Source: Muribaculaceae bacterium Isolate-037 (Harlan) (GTDB lineage: Bacteria; Bacteroidota; Bacteroidia; Bacteroidales; Muribaculaceae). From it: a stretch of 64,000 bases of DNA. The stretch lies in the NCBI GenBank assembly GCA_003762615.1, contig RIAZ01000018.1, positions 34,105-98,104 on the forward strand, written 5' to 3'. Position numbers and translations under genes: made by a program. This document shows, piece by piece, positions 17,219-26,868 of this stretch; the first letter of the stretch is position 1; each line of letters begins with the position of its first letter. The notes under the pieces are model-generated. The model was given only the letters and a program-made list of their open reading frames with translations. It was not told the origin of the DNA and did not search any database.

Positions 17219-18217
17219 TTAGTCTTTATCTAATTTATATTTTGAAATGTCCATCCCAAAGGAGAGGTTAAGACTTGCGAGCAGTTCGTCAAGCTCAGTG
17301 AGCGACTTCTTACCGAAGTTGCGGAACTTGAGCAGGTCGTTCTTGTTGAAGACCACGAGCTCGCCAAGCGTCTCGACCTCGGCGCTCTTAAGGCAGTTGA
17401 GGGCACGCACGGAAAGATCCATATCAGTGAGTTTGCTCTTCAGGAGCTGACGCATGTGAAGGACTTCTTCGTCAAACTCATCGACATCATTCTCCTTAGG
17501 AGTCTCAAGCGCAATCTTCTCGTCGCTGAAGAGCATGAAATGATAGATCAGAATCTTGGCAGCCTCCTTGAGTGCATCCTGCGGCGCGATAGAGCCGTCG
17601 GTAGTCACTTCGATAAGGAGCTTCTCATAGTCAGTCTTCTGCTCCACGCGGTAGTTCTCCACCGCATATTTCACGTTCTTGACGGGGGTGTAGATAGAGT
17701 CGATAGCTATCACGTTGGGATCGGAATCACCGAGCAGCTCACGGTTTTCGTCAGCCGGGATCCATCCGCGACCCTTGTTGATAGTAAACTCCATCTGGAA
17801 ACTTGCCGAGGGATCAAGACGGCAGATTTCCAAATCCGGATTGAGTACTTCAAACCCGGAAAGCACCTTGCCCAGATCGCCTGCCTTAAGCACATCGGTG
17901 CCCGACACATTTACCACAGCTTTCTCTGTCTCATGGTCTTCGGTCAGCTGCTTGAATCTTACCTGTTTTAGGTTGAGGATGATATTGGTGACATCCTGCT
18001 TTACCCCGGGAATGGTGTCAAGCTCATGAGCGACTCCGTCAATACGGATAGAGCAGATGGCAAAGCCGCCGAGCGAAGCAAGAAGGATTCTGCGCAGCGC
18101 GTTGCCTATTGTCTGGCCGTAGCCCGGTTCAAGCGGCCGGAATTCGAACTTGCCGAACGAATTGTCGGCCTCAAGCATGATGACCTTGTCGGGTTTCTGA
18201 AATGCTAATATTGGCAT
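17219..18217 (-). CDS. rpoA: RNA polymerase alpha subunit
   Basis: 332 residues. The N-terminal assembly domain (residues 1-230) has [14 protein letters not shown] and the conserved DGV and VRFKQ segments. The C-terminal domain (about 250-325) has the two helix-hairpin-helix motifs [19 protein letters not shown] and [17 protein letters not shown] that contact DNA and activators. It nucleates polymerase assembly. It sits between rpsD (16 nt upstream) and rplQ, as in the alpha operon. Confidence 0.98.
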   Translation of the reverse strand: MPILAFQKPDKVIMLEADNSFGKFEFRPLEPGYGQTIGNALRRILLASLGGFAICSIRIDGVAHELDTIPGVKQDVTNIILNLKQVRFKQLTEDHETEKAVVNVSGTDVLKAGDLGKVLSGFEVLNPDLEICRLDPSASFQMEFTINKGRGWIPADENRELLGDSDPNVIAIDSIYTPVKNVKYAVENYRVEQKTDYEKLLIEVTTDGSIAPQDALKEAAKILIYHFMLFSDEKIALETPKENDVDEFDEEVLHMRQLLKSKLTDMDLSVRALNCLKSAEVETLGELVVFNKNDLLKFRNFGKKSLTELDELLASLNLSFGMDISKYKLDKD

Positions 18218-18233
18218 GGGTTTCTATTGTTTA

Positions 18234-18839
18234 TTATTTAGAATACAACTCAACGATCAACTGTTCCTTGATAGTCTCCGGAATGTCTTCACGCTGCGGA
18301 ACATGGAGGAATTTGCCCCCCTTTTTGCTCTCATCCCATTCAATCCAGGGATATTTGCTATGGTTGAAGCCGGCAAGGCAGTCGGCGATAACCTCAAGCG
18401 ATTTTGACTTCTCACGGACAGCAACCACATCACCGGGTTTAACACGGTAAGAGGGGATATTTACCACCTTTCCGTTGACGGTGATATGCTTGTGGAGCAC
18501 GATCTGACGTGCAGCCGGACGAGACGGAGCGATACCGAGACGATACACTACGTTGTCAAGACGGCTTTCGAGAAGCTGAAGGAGCACCTCACCGGTAATA
18601 CCCTTAGTGCGGGCTGACTCCTCGAACAGGTTGCGGAACTGACGTTCCAACACGCCGTAAGTATATTTCGCTTTCTGTTTCTCTTTCAGCTGAGTGCCAT
18701 ATTCCGAAGTCTTTCTTCTGCGGTTGGCGCCATGCTGTCCCGGTGGATAGTTCTTCTTTGCCAGAACCTTGTCCTCACCGTAAATTGCCTCGCCGAACTT
18801 GCGGGCGATTTTTGTCTTTGGGCCTGTATATCTTGCCAT
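18234..18839 (-). CDS. rpsD: 30S ribosomal protein S4
   Basis: 201 residues, full length. [17 protein letters not shown] opens the chain, with no CxxC zinc motif, and the S4 RNA-binding domain follows ([39 protein letters not shown]). S4 nucleates 30S assembly and in many bacteria represses its own operon. The 128-nt gap before it holds a hairpin candidate (18890-18958). Confidence 0.98.
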   Translation of the reverse strand: MARYTGPKTKIARKFGEAIYGEDKVLAKKNYPPGQHGANRRRKTSEYGTQLKEKQKAKYTYGVLERQFRNLFEESARTKGITGEVLLQLLESRLDNVVYRLGIAPSRPAARQIVLHKHITVNGKVVNIPSYRVKPGDVVAVREKSKSLEVIADCLAGFNHSKYPWIEWDESKKGGKFLHVPQREDIPETIKEQLIVELYSK

Positions 18840-18889
18840 TTTTTTCTTTGTGTTTTAATTAAAGTGGCCTTTTATCCTGCCTCCTTAGC

Positions 18890-18958
18890 GCAGCCGCGAC
18901 TGCCGAGAGAAAGATGCTGGGGCAGTCTATTCGCATTCAGCGACAGGACAGGGGCTGC
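18890..18958 (-). promoter_or_regulatory. Structured intercistronic leader before rpsD, candidate S4 site
   Basis: Outer pairs GCAGCC (18890-18895) with GGCTGC (18953-18958) enclose inner pairs GACTGCC (18898-18904) with GGCAGTC (18921-18927), plus a small CGC/GCG hairpin (18933-18943). The gap is much longer than most in this operon (often 2-25 nt) and GC-rich where other gaps are AT-rich. A role as S4 target is inferred from position. Confidence 0.4.
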
Positions 18959-18967
18959 TTTTTCCTA

Positions 18968-19357
18968 TTAAACTCTTCTTCTCTTAGGAGGACGACATCC
19001 GTTGTGGGGCAGCGGTGTGACATCTACAATCTCTGTCACCTCGATACCAGCTCCGTGCACTGTACGGATAGCTGACTCACGGCCGTTGCCCGGCCCCTTC
19101 ACATAGGCTTTCACCTTGCGCAGGCCGAGATCGTATGCGACCTTGGCACAATCCTGCGCTGCCATCTGAGCTGCATAGGGAGTGTTCTTCTTGCTGCCTC
19201 TGAAGCCCATCTTGCCTGCAGAGCTCCAGGAGATAACCTGGCCCTCGCTGTTGGCAAGGCAAACGATAATGTTGTTGAAAGAGCTATGCACATGAAGCTG
19301 ACCGTTGGCGTCAACCTTGACATTCCTCTTTTTAGCTGCGACTGTCTTTTTTGCCAT
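18968..19357 (-). CDS. rpsK: 30S ribosomal protein S11
   Basis: 129 residues. Hallmarks: [53 protein letters not shown] and the terminal [16 protein letters not shown]11 forms part of the platform near the mRNA exit. It follows rpsM by 9 nt. Confidence 0.98.
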   Translation of the reverse strand: MAKKTVAAKKRNVKVDANGQLHVHSSFNNIIVCLANSEGQVISWSSAGKMGFRGSKKNTPYAAQMAAQDCAKVAYDLGLRKVKAYVKGPGNGRESAIRTVHGAGIEVTEIVDVTPLPHNGCRPPKRRRV

Positions 19358-19366
19358 ACTTTAATT

Positions 19367-19747
19367 TTATTTAGTAGCTTTCTTCTTGTTAGCGACTGTT
19401 TTCTTACGGCCCTTACGTGTGCGGGCGTTGTTTTTGGTGCTCTGGCCTCTTACCGGAAGTCCGATACGATGACGGATGCCGCGATAGCAACCGATATCCA
19501 TGAGACGCTTGATGTTGAGCTGGATCTCCGAACGGAGGTCGCCCTCAACCTTATATTCTGTCTGGATCACCTCACGAACGGCTGCTGCCTGATCGTCTGT
19601 CCAGTCCTGTACCTTGATGTCGCGGTCTACACCCGCCTTCTTGAGGATGGTGTTGGCTGCGCTGCGGCCTATGCCGTAGATATACGTCAAGGCAATCTCT
19701 CCTCTTTTGTTTTGCGGCAAATCTACGCCGACTATTCTTACTGCCAT
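19367..19747 (-). CDS. rpsM: 30S ribosomal protein S13
   Basis: 126 residues. [29 protein letters not shown] is the S13 opening; the [25 protein letters not shown] motif and a Lys-rich tail that reaches the P-site tRNA are present. It starts the alpha-operon part of the cluster, with a possible internal -7 element just upstream. Confidence 0.98.
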   Translation of the reverse strand: MAVRIVGVDLPQNKRGEIALTYIYGIGRSAANTILKKAGVDRDIKVQDWTDDQAAAVREVIQTEYKVEGDLRSEIQLNIKRLMDIGCYRGIRHRIGLPVRGQSTKNNARTRKGRKKTVANKKKATK

Positions 19748-19767
19748 AGTTTGTTACAAATTTTTTG

Positions 19768-19775
19768 CAAAGGTA
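19768..19775 (-). promoter_or_regulatory. Candidate internal promoter -7 element before rpsM
   Basis: Minus strand TACCTTTG fits TAnnTTTG, 21 nt before the rpsM ATG. No TTG at 19-20 nt upstream. The position equals the start of the alpha operon in E. coli, hence the mention. Confidence 0.25.
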
Positions 19776-19781
19776 ATAAAA

Positions 19782-19898
19782 TTATCCCTGACGTGTTTTA
19801 AATTTTGGATTCTTCTTGTTGATTACGTATAATCTTCCTTTTCTGCGCACGATCTTGCTGTCGGCCGTACGCTTTTTGATTGATGCTCTTACTTTCAT
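19782..19898 (-). CDS. rpmJ: 50S ribosomal protein L36, zinc-free form
   Basis: 38 residues: start [15 protein letters not shown], end KFKTRQG. Length and flanks match L36. The zinc ligands of the classical form (three Cys and a His, near positions 11, 14, 27 and 32) are replaced by Thr, Ser, Asn and Phe, so this is the C-minus paralogue type. It sits between infA and rpsM. Confidence 0.95.
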   Translation of the reverse strand: MKVRASIKKRTADSKIVRRKGRLYVINKKNPKFKTRQG

Positions 19899-19914
19899 AT
19901 GGAGTGTCGTTTTT

Positions 19915-20133
19915 TTATTTATATCTGAAAGCGATACGTCCTTTCGACAGGTCGTAAGGGCTCATTTCCACCCTCACCTTGTCGCCCGGAAGTATCTTGA
20001 TGTAGTGCATTCTCATCTTGCCTGATATGTGGGCTGTGATTTCATGCCCGTTGCCAAGCTCTACCTTAAACATTGCGTTTGACAATGCCTCGAGAATCAC
20101 TCCGTCCTGTTCGATTGCAGCTTGTTTTGCCAT
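19915..20133 (-). CDS. infA: Translation initiation factor IF-1
   Basis: 72 residues, a single OB-fold: [26 protein letters not shown], then [18 protein letters not shown] and [13 protein letters not shown]-1 blocks the A site during initiation. It lies between map and rpmJ in the usual Bacteroidota order. Confidence 0.98.
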   Translation of the reverse strand: MAKQAAIEQDGVILEALSNAMFKVELGNGHEITAHISGKMRMHYIKILPGDKVRVEMSPYDLSKGRIAFRYK

Positions 20134-20164
20134 ATAGTCTTTTCAGTTTTTGCTTTGTTTATTC

Positions 20165-20956
20165 TTAGATGCTGTTGTTGTCGCCTGCGGAAAGTGCAGC
20201 ATCGATGTAGTCGAATGTTGTCATTATCTCAGGACCATCCGTCGTGATGAGGATGGTGTGCTCATAGTGAGCGGAGTGCTTGCGGTCGCGTGTGCGGCAT
20301 TCCCAGCCGTTGCTCTCTATAACCACGTTCTTGCTCCCGAGATTTATCATCGGCTCAATAGCGATGCACATGCCCGGCTTCAATACCGGACCGATGCCTC
20401 GACGCCCGAAATTGGGCACCTCGGGATCCTCATGCATGCTTTTTCCGATGCCGTGTCCGCACATCTCACGCACCACGCTGTAGCCGGCGCGTTCGCAGTA
20501 GGTCTGCACGGCATTTGAGATATCGCCGATTCTCTTCCCCGCCTGCGCTGCATTGATGCCTACGTAGAGCGACTCCTTTGTGACCTGCAACAAGCGCGCC
20601 ACCTTCTCATCGATCTCTCCGATGGCAAACGTGTAGCAACTGTCGCCGTTGAAGCCGTCGAGTTCAGCCACACAGTCTGTGCCGACTATGTCACCTTCCC
20701 GAAGCTCGTAGCCCGACGGGAAACCATGCACCACCGTCTCATTTACCTCAATGCACAACGTGCCCGGAAATCCGTGATAGCCTAAGCAAGCGGGTTTACC
20801 CCCGTTGTCGAGGATAAACTCCCTTGCTATGTTATCAAGCTTTCGGGTCGTGATTCCGGGACGTGCCCATTTGGCCACCTCTCCGAGCGTGCGGCTTACG
20901 AGGTCGCATGCCGCGCGCATCTTGACGATCTCCTCAGCTGTCTTGATATAGATCAT
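20165..20956 (-). CDS. map: Methionine aminopeptidase, type I
   Basis: 263 residues. The five metal ligands of the pita-bread fold are Asp94 (GTDC), Asp105 (NGDS), His168 (CGHGIG), Glu201 (AIEPM) and Glu232 (YEHT); the substrate-side His is in the YHGFPG segment. It removes initiator Met from nascent proteins. The position between secY and infA is normal for Bacteroidota; adk is not here. Confidence 0.97.
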   Translation of the reverse strand: MIYIKTAEEIVKMRAACDLVSRTLGEVAKWARPGITTRKLDNIAREFILDNGGKPACLGYHGFPGTLCIEVNETVVHGFPSGYELREGDIVGTDCVAELDGFNGDSCYTFAIGEIDEKVARLLQVTKESLYVGINAAQAGKRIGDISNAVQTYCERAGYSVVREMCGHGIGKSMHEDPEVPNFGRRGIGPVLKPGMCIAIEPMINLGSKNVVIESNGWECRTRDRKHSAHYEHTILITTDGPEIMTTFDYIDAALSAGDNNSI

Positions 20957-20976
20957 TAGCTTACTGAATCTGACTT

Positions 20977-22314
20977 TTAGAATGCACCACTACCTGTCGT
21001 GCGCCCCTTGATGCGGCCATCCTTCATCAGGCCGTCATAATGACGCATCAGCAAGTGACCTTCCACGATTCTCAGCGTGTCGAGGATAACGCCCACCATA
21101 ATCAGAAGCGATGTGCCTCCGAAGAAAGCGGCGAACTGACGGTTGAGACCGCATACGTGTGCTATCGCCGGAAGAATCGCCACGATGCCGAGGAAGATAG
21201 AGCCCGGAAGGGTTATCCTCGACATGATGGAGTCAAGATATTCCACGGTAGGCTTGCCGGGTTTGATGCCGGGGATGAAGCCGTTGTTGCGTTTCATATC
21301 CTCTGCCATCTGTGCCGGACGCACTGTAATTGCGGTGTAGAAGTATGTGAATGCCACAATCATTACGAAATAAACCAAATTATACCAGAATCCATAGAGG
21401 TCGGTAAGAGCTCCGAAGAATCCGGTCTGCTCTGTGCTGAAGCCAACAAGTGTGACAGGGATGAACATGATTGCCTGCGCAAAGATGATCGGCATCACAC
21501 CGGCTGCGTTCACTTTCAGAGGAATGTACTGACGTGCACCGCCATACTGCTTGTTGCCCTGTATGCGCTTTGCATACTGCACGGGCACCTTGCGTGTGCC
21601 CTGCACGAGAAGCACAGCACCGGCTATGACGGCTACGAGGATTACAAGCTCCACAAGGAAGATCACAAGACCACCGCCGGCGGAGTTCATCAGTCGGCCG
21701 GTGAATTCCTGAATCACTGCCTCCGGGAAGCGTGCCATGATACCGATAAGGATGATGAAGGAGATACCGTTGCCGATGCCCTTCTGGTCAATCCTCTCGC
21801 CAAGCCACATGATGAACATTGACCCGGCTGCAAGCACAATGGTCATGAACACCACGGTCCAGAATCCCATTTCCACATGGCCACCGGCAGCCTGCACCTG
21901 ATATTTGAGGTTCATCAGGTAAGCCGGACCCTGAAGAAGAAGGATCAGTACGGTGAGATAGCGGGTGTACTGATTCAGCTTCATACGTCCGCTCTCACCC
22001 TCTCGCTGCATCTTCTGGAATGCGGGGAGCACCATGCCGAGAAGCTGTATCACGATTGATGCCGTGATATAGGGCATGATACCCAACGCAAAGATGGATG
22101 CCTGAGAGAACGCACCGCCCGAGAACATATCAAGCAACTGCATCAGACCGTCCGATGTGAAGTTCTTCAGTGCCATGAGTTCGTCAGGATTGATACCCGG
22201 CAAAACCACGTAGCACCCGAAACGATAGATTATCACCAGCAGGAGCGTAATTCCTATACGCCTGCGGAGATCCTCTACGCTCCAGATATTTTTTATCGTT
22301 TGTGTAAATCCCAT
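20977..22314 (-). CDS. secY: Preprotein translocase channel subunit SecY
   Basis: 445 residues with ten predicted membrane segments. Conserved features include FGCYVVLPGINP, the plug region FSGGAFSQASIFALGIMPYI, the cytosolic FQKMQREGESGR and KPGKPTVEYLD loops and RITLPGSIFLG. It is the channel of the Sec system in the inner membrane. It follows rplO by 5 nt. Confidence 0.98.
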   Translation of the reverse strand: MGFTQTIKNIWSVEDLRRRIGITLLLVIIYRFGCYVVLPGINPDELMALKNFTSDGLMQLLDMFSGGAFSQASIFALGIMPYITASIVIQLLGMVLPAFQKMQREGESGRMKLNQYTRYLTVLILLLQGPAYLMNLKYQVQAAGGHVEMGFWTVVFMTIVLAAGSMFIMWLGERIDQKGIGNGISFIILIGIMARFPEAVIQEFTGRLMNSAGGGLVIFLVELVILVAVIAGAVLLVQGTRKVPVQYAKRIQGNKQYGGARQYIPLKVNAAGVMPIIFAQAIMFIPVTLVGFSTEQTGFFGALTDLYGFWYNLVYFVMIVAFTYFYTAITVRPAQMAEDMKRNNGFIPGIKPGKPTVEYLDSIMSRITLPGSIFLGIVAILPAIAHVCGLNRQFAAFFGGTSLLIMVGVILDTLRIVEGHLLMRHYDGLMKDGRIKGRTTGSGAF

Positions 22315-22319
22315 GAGAG

Positions 22320-22766
22320 TTAGTTTTTGCTGACGGTTCCACCTGCTGCTGTGATAGCCTCCTCAGCCTTCTTTGAGAATGCGTCAGCCTGCACCTCGAG
22401 GGCACGGCTGATAGCACCGTTGGCGAGAATCTTCACGAGCGCTCTCTTAGGAGCGAGACCTGCAGCACGGAGATCGGCAACAGTAATTTTGGTCAGGTTC
22501 TGAGCCTCTGCCAATGCCTCGAGAGCATCAAGGTTGATAGCCTTGTATTCAACACGGTTGATGTTCTTGAAACCGAATTTCGGCACTCGGCGCTGAAGCG
22601 GCATCTGACCACCCTCAAAACCGATCTTATGTTTGTAGCCTGAACGTGACTTCGCGCCCTTGTGACCACGGGTAGACGTCCCACCGTAGCCTGAACCTGG
22701 ACCGCGACCTATTCTCTTGTTGCTCTTGTTGCTGCCGGGAGCCGGCGTAAGATTATGTAGTTCCAT
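22320..22766 (-). CDS. rplO: 50S ribosomal protein L15
   Basis: 148 residues. The N-terminal Gly-rich extension (NKRIGRGPGSGYGGTSTRGHKGAKSR) and GFEGGQMPLQRRVPKFGF are the L15 signature; the C-terminal globular part is full length. It follows rpmD by 14 nt. Confidence 0.98.
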   Translation of the reverse strand: MELHNLTPAPGSNKSNKRIGRGPGSGYGGTSTRGHKGAKSRSGYKHKIGFEGGQMPLQRRVPKFGFKNINRVEYKAINLDALEALAEAQNLTKITVADLRAAGLAPKRALVKILANGAISRALEVQADAFSKKAEEAITAAGGTVSKN

Positions 22767-22780
22767 GTAGTTCTAATGAA

Positions 22781-22960
22781 TTAGAGAGTTGTGACTTCTA
22801 CGAGATGATGCACAGTCTTCACCATTCCTCTGATCGAGGGGGTGTCTTCCTTTACTACTGTGTGATTCATTTTTCTCAGTCCGAGTGCATCGAGCGTGCG
22901 CTTCTGCACTGCCGGGCAATTGATGCGGCTCTTAACCTGCTTGATTGCTATCTGTGACAT
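22781..22960 (-). CDS. rpmD: 50S ribosomal protein L30
   Basis: 59 residues from an ATG at 22960 to TAA at 22781, between rplO and rpsE. The chain starts MSQIAIKQVKSRINCP and contains KRTLDALGLRKMNHTV and IRGMVKTVHHLVEV, the L30 pattern. Length equals the family norm (about 58-60). Confidence 0.95.
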   Translation of the reverse strand: MSQIAIKQVKSRINCPAVQKRTLDALGLRKMNHTVVKEDTPSIRGMVKTVHHLVEVTTL

Positions 22961-22971
22961 TTCTGTTGTTT

Positions 22972-23490
22972 TTAGCCGTTAAACACTTTATCCACTGCCA
23001 CACCACGGTTCTGAGCCACCTGTGCCGGGCTTCTGAGCTCGCCGAGGGCTGCGATTGTGGCCTTCACGAGGTTGTGGGGGTTGGATGATCCTTTGCTCTT
23101 TGCAAGCACGTCGGTGATGCCTACGCTCTCCAGCACGGCACGCATTGCGCCGCCGGCCTTAACTCCGGTACCCTCTGATGCGGGTTTCAGGAATATGCGT
23201 GAGCCGCCGAATTTCGCGCTCTGCTCGTGAGGGATTGTGCCCTTGTGCACCGGAACCTTGATAAGGTTCTTCTTTGCAGTCTCAACGCCCTTGGCGATTG
23301 CAGCTGTCACCTCATTAGCCTTGCCGAGGCCCCAGCCGATAACGCCATCTTCATTACCTACCACTACAATTGCCGCGAAGCTGAAAGCACGACCACCCTT
23401 TGTAACCTTAGTCACACGGTTGATGGCCACAAGACGGTCTTTCAGATCCAAATCATTAGTAGATTTTACTCTATTGTTTCTCTTTGCCAT
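22972..23490 (-). CDS. rpsE: 30S ribosomal protein S5
   Basis: 172 residues. The dsRNA-binding-like N-terminal domain has [18 protein letters not shown] and [10 protein letters not shown]; the C-terminal domain has [15 protein letters not shown] and [11 protein letters not shown]5 sits at the decoding-fidelity centre. Confidence 0.98.
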   Translation of the reverse strand: MAKRNNRVKSTNDLDLKDRLVAINRVTKVTKGGRAFSFAAIVVVGNEDGVIGWGLGKANEVTAAIAKGVETAKKNLIKVPVHKGTIPHEQSAKFGGSRIFLKPASEGTGVKAGGAMRAVLESVGITDVLAKSKGSSNPHNLVKATIAALGELRSPAQVAQNRGVAVDKVFNG

Positions 23491-23499
23491 GATTTCCGA

Positions 23500-23841
23500 T
23501 TAAAATTTAAGACCGGCCTGACGTGCTCCATCGGCCAATGATTTAACTCTGCCGTGGAAAAGGTAGCCGTTACGGTCGAACACGACCTCAGTGATACCGC
23601 TTTCCATAGCCTTTTTTGCCACTTCTGCACCTACGCGTGCGGCAATCTCAATCTTTGTGCCGCCCTCAAGACCCTTTGAAGAGGCAGCCACGAGAGTGCG
23701 GCCTTCGAGGTCGTCGATAAGCTGGACGTAGATCCCCTTGTTGCTGCGGAACACGCTCATGCGGGGCCTTTGAGCTGTACCGGAAATCTTGCCGCGGATG
23801 CGGGTCTTGATCTTATTTCTTCTTGCTATCTTAGATACCAT
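23500..23841 (-). CDS. rplR: 50S ribosomal protein L18
   Basis: 113 residues. [24 protein letters not shown], then YVQLIDD, and the terminal [24 protein letters not shown] identify L18, which binds 5S rRNA with L5. Confidence 0.98.
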   Translation of the reverse strand: MVSKIARRNKIKTRIRGKISGTAQRPRMSVFRSNKGIYVQLIDDLEGRTLVAASSKGLEGGTKIEIAARVGAEVAKKAMESGITEVVFDRNGYLFHGRVKSLADGARQAGLKF

Positions 23842-23859
23842 AGTTCTTCCTTATTTTAA

Positions 23860-24414
23860 TTATTTCGCATTGGCAGACTTACCGGACTTGCGACGGATAA
23901 TCTCACCAACAAACTTGATACCTTTGCCCTTGTACGGCTCAGGCTTGCGGAGCGAGCGGATCTTGGCGCATACCTGACCGAGAAGCTGCTTGTCGGCGCT
24001 CTCAAGGATGATGAGCGGGTTCTTGTTACGCTCTGTCTTTGCCTCGACCTTTATCTCTTTCGGAAGCTTGATGTAGATAGCATGTGAGAAGCCCAATGAC
24101 AGCTCCAATACCTGACCTGTGGATGTGGCACGGTAGCCTACACCGACAAGCTCCATCTCCTTTTTGTATCCTGCTGACACGCCTACCACCATGTTGTGGA
24201 TAAGCGCACGGTAGAGACCGTGCATAGCGCGGTTCTGACGCTCGTCGTTCGGACGCTTTACTTCGATGTGGTTGTTCTCAACCTCTACTGAGATCACAGG
24301 ATTCACTTCCTGAGAAAGCTCACCTTTCGGACCCTTTACGGTCACTACATTTCCGTTTACCTGTACTGTTACGCCGGCAGGTATCTCAATGGGTGCTTTA
24401 CCTATTCTTGACAT
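23860..24414 (-). CDS. rplF: 50S ribosomal protein L6
   Basis: 184 residues with the two L6 repeats: MSRIGKAPIEIPAGV and VKGPKGELS in the first, then KEMELVGVGYRA and a C-terminal KPEPYKGKGIKF. It contacts the sarcin-ricin loop region near the factor site. Confidence 0.98.
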   Translation of the reverse strand: MSRIGKAPIEIPAGVTVQVNGNVVTVKGPKGELSQEVNPVISVEVENNHIEVKRPNDERQNRAMHGLYRALIHNMVVGVSAGYKKEMELVGVGYRATSTGQVLELSLGFSHAIYIKLPKEIKVEAKTERNKNPLIILESADKQLLGQVCAKIRSLRKPEPYKGKGIKFVGEIIRRKSGKSANAK

Positions 24415-24432
24415 GTCGAATACCTCCTTCTT

Positions 24433-24831
24433 TTAATATACGTAGCATAATACTTCGCCGCCGACCTTACGCTCTTTGGCTTCTTTGTTTGTCATCACTC
24501 CATAGGATGTGCTCAGGATGGCGATACCAAGTCCGTTGAGTACGCGGGGCATATCCTTGTAGCCTGTATACTGGCGAAGACCCGGGCGGGACACACGGCG
24601 GAGGTTCTTGATGGCGCTCACCTTGTCGACCGGATCATACTTGAGGGCAATCTTGATTGTGCCCGATGGAGTGGGACCTTCCATAAACTTGTAGTTCAGG
24701 ATGTAGCCCTGCTCGAAAAGGATCTTTGTGATCTCCTTTTTCATTTTTGAAGACGGAATCTCCACCACACGGTGTCCCGCATGGATGGCGTTTCTCAATC
24801 TCGTCAAATAATCTGCTATTGGATCAGTCAT
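24433..24831 (-). CDS. rpsH: 30S ribosomal protein S8
   Basis: 132 residues. MTDPIADYLTRLRNA, RVSRPGLRQYTGYKDMPRVLNGLGIAILSTS-x-GVM and GGEVLCYVY are the S8 landmarks. S8 is an early 16S binder and, in E. coli, the spc operon repressor. The gap upstream (24832-25013) is unusually long and holds two hairpins. Confidence 0.98.
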   Translation of the reverse strand: MTDPIADYLTRLRNAIHAGHRVVEIPSSKMKKEITKILFEQGYILNYKFMEGPTPSGTIKIALKYDPVDKVSAIKNLRRVSRPGLRQYTGYKDMPRVLNGLGIAILSTSYGVMTNKEAKERKVGGEVLCYVY

Positions 24832-24900
24832 TGTTTTGATTGTTAAATTGATTCAGATAATCCGAACAATATTTAATTTTCACTTTGTCTTTTTTTCGAA

Positions 24901-24969
24901 ATCCGGCAAGGAATCGCCGGATGTGAGAAAGATTGGAGACGCCCACAGGGCACGTAAATGCTCTGTGGG
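24901..24969 (-). promoter_or_regulatory. Two hairpins in the rpsN-rpsH gap, candidate control region
   Basis: ATCCGGC (24901-24907) pairs with GCCGGAT (24916-24922). CCCACAG (24942-24948) pairs with CTGTGGG (24963-24969), with GC/GC inside. No strong U-tract follows. Gap length is 182 nt in an operon of much shorter gaps. A TAAATTTG word near 25000 might be an internal -7 element but has no -33. Confidence 0.35.
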
Positions 24970-25013
24970 TCAGTCACCAATTCTTATAACGTGGTTCTTT
25001 CAAATTTATTGTA

Positions 25014-25316
25014 TCACCAGCTTGCTTTCTTTACTCCGGGAATCAGTCCGGCAGATGCCATCTCACGGAACTGGATTCTCGAAATGCCGAACTGACGCAT
25101 GTAGCCTTTCGGACGGCCGGTAATCACGCAACGGTTGTGAAGACGCACTTTTGAAGCATTCTTGGGAAGCTTCTGGAGTTTTGTCAATGCCTCGTAGTCG
25201 ATGTTGCCATCAGCATCAGCAAGCGCAGCTTTCTTGAGCGCAGCCTTTTTCTCAGCATATTTCTCAACCAGCTTCTGGCGTTTTACCTCGCGGGCTTTCA
25301 TTGATTCTTTTGCCAT
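25014..25316 (-). CDS. rpsN: 30S ribosomal protein S14, zinc-independent type
   Basis: 100 residues, the long S14 form. [24 protein letters not shown] and the terminal GVKKASW identify it. The CxxC zinc pairs of the short form are absent. Confidence 0.97.
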   Translation of the reverse strand: MAKESMKAREVKRQKLVEKYAEKKAALKKAALADADGNIDYEALTKLQKLPKNASKVRLHNRCVITGRPKGYMRQFGISRIQFREMASAGLIPGVKKASW

Positions 25317-25321
25317 AGCTC

Positions 25322-25870
25322 TTATTTTTCGTGTTTGAAGGGAAGTCCGAATTTCTTGAGAAGTGCGAAGCCTTCCTCATCTGTGGGTGCTGAAGTCACG
25401 AATGTGATGTTCATACCCTGAAGTTTCGGAACATTGTCGATGTTAATCTCCGGGAAGATGATCTGCTCAGTGATGCCGAGGGTGTAGTTGCCACGGCCGT
25501 CGAGCTTGGAGTTGATGCCCTTGAAGTCGCGGATACGCGGAAGCGCGATCTTCACGAGTCTCTCAAGGAACTCATACATCTTCTCTCTTCTGAGAGTCAC
25601 CATAGCGCCGATAGGCATTTTCTTACGGAGCTTGAAGTTGGAGATGTCCTTTCTTGAAAGAGTGGGCACTGCTTTCTGGCCAGTGATGGCTGTAATCTCG
25701 TTGATTGCAGTCTCAATCAGTTTCTTGTCCTGAGTTGCAGCACCAAGACCCTGGTTGATAACGATCTTCTCAAGACGGGGCACCTGCATCACGCTGGAAT
25801 AGTTGAACTCCTTGAAGAGCTCTGGAGCTATTCTCTCTTTGTATTCTTTACCAAGTGTAGTCTCGCTCAT
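25322..25870 (-). CDS. rplE: 50S ribosomal protein L5
   Basis: 182 residues. [22 protein letters not shown]-like [17 protein letters not shown], then [20 protein letters not shown] and [19 protein letters not shown]5 binds 5S rRNA and contacts the P-site tRNA. Its start overlaps the rplX stop by one base. Confidence 0.98.
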   Translation of the reverse strand: MSETTLGKEYKERIAPELFKEFNYSSVMQVPRLEKIVINQGLGAATQDKKLIETAINEITAITGQKAVPTLSRKDISNFKLRKKMPIGAMVTLRREKMYEFLERLVKIALPRIRDFKGINSKLDGRGNYTLGITEQIIFPEINIDNVPKLQGMNITFVTSAPTDEEGFALLKKFGLPFKHEK

Positions 25871-26190
25871 TACTTAATCTCCTCTCCTGATTTCTTAGAA
25901 TAACGTACCAGTTTGCCGGCCTCGTTGAGTTTGCGACCCACACGGGTGGGCTTGCCGGTCTTGGGGTCTACCACATTCAGATTAGAGATGTGGACAGGCG
26001 CCTCAATTTTCACTATTCCTCCCTGAGGATATTTCGCATTGGGCTTCATGCTCTTGGAAACAATGTTGATGCCCTCCACGAGTGCGCGGTTTTTCTTAAC
26101 CAGCACTTCAAGGACGCGTCCGGTCTTGCCTTTGTCGTCGCCGGCGTTGACATAGACAGTGTCGCCCTTCTTTATATGGAATTTTGCCAT
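25870..26190 (-). CDS. rplX: 50S ribosomal protein L24
   Basis: 106 residues. A KOW motif opens the chain ([23 protein letters not shown]), followed by [13 protein letters not shown] and [12 protein letters not shown]. It is an early 23S assembly initiator. It overlaps rplE by one base, so the two are coupled. Confidence 0.98.
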   Translation of the reverse strand: MAKFHIKKGDTVYVNAGDDKGKTGRVLEVLVKKNRALVEGINIVSKSMKPNAKYPQGGIVKIEAPVHISNLNVVDPKTGKPTRVGRKLNEAGKLVRYSKKSGEEIK

Positions 26191-26217
26191 TGCTACTTTT
26201 CTTTTAGTTGATTGACA

Positions 26218-26583
26218 TTAAAGCACCTCGGGCGCAAGCGAAACGATTTTCATGTTAGTGGCACGAAGTTCGCGCGCAACGGGGCCGAAGATACGGGTGC
26301 CGCGGATCTCACCTGCATTGTTAAGCAACACGCATGCGTTGTCGTCGAAGCGGATGTAGCTGCCGTCGGGACGGCGGATCTCCTTCTTCGTACGGACCAC
26401 CACAGCCTTTGATACTGTTCCTTTCTTCACATCAGAAGAGGGGATGGTGCTCTTTACGGTGACAACGATGATGTCGCCAACCGAAGCATAGCGACGGCCG
26501 GTGCCGCCGAGCACATGGATACAGAGTGCTTCCTTAGCACCGCTGTTGTCTGCTACTGTAAGACGTGATTCGGTCTGTATCAT
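26218..26583 (-). CDS. rplN: 50S ribosomal protein L14
   Basis: 121 residues. [22 protein letters not shown] opens, with [16 protein letters not shown] and [15 protein letters not shown]14 forms an intersubunit bridge and is the docking site of RsfS. First gene of the spc-type block, 2 nt after rpsQ. Confidence 0.98.
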   Translation of the reverse strand: MIQTESRLTVADNSGAKEALCIHVLGGTGRRYASVGDIIVVTVKSTIPSSDVKKGTVSKAVVVRTKKEIRRPDGSYIRFDDNACVLLNNAGEIRGTRIFGPVARELRATNMKIVSLAPEVL

Positions 26584-26585
26584 AA

Positions 26586-26855
26586 TTACTTAACTTTTTC
26601 AATGATTTCCACAAGTCTCCATCTCTTTGTCTTGCTCAACGGACGGGTCTCCATAAGACGCACTGTGTCGCCTACAGAGCACTCGTTCTTCTCATCGTGA
26701 GCATGATACTTCTTTGTCTTGTTGACAAACTTTCCATAGATCGGGTGCTTCTCTTTCCACTTGATCTCGACCGTGATGGTCTTATCACACTTGTTGCTCG
26801 AAACAACCCCAATTCTTTCTTTTCTCAAATGACGTTTTTCTTCCATTTTTCTCAA
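26586..26855 (-). CDS. rpsQ: 30S ribosomal protein S17
   Basis: 89 residues. [39 protein letters not shown] and [20 protein letters not shown] are the S17 OB-fold marks. The ATG at 26849 (two codons in) is an alternative start. Confidence 0.97.
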   Translation of the reverse strand: MRKMEEKRHLRKERIGVVSSNKCDKTITVEIKWKEKHPIYGKFVNKTKKYHAHDEKNECSVGDTVRLMETRPLSKTKRWRLVEIIEKVK

Positions 26856-26868
26856 ATACTTTATGGGA

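Noticed and set aside
21040..21822. 260-codon open frame opposite secY
   Set aside because: His/Asp/Glu-rich shadow of a conserved gene; no signal or motif.
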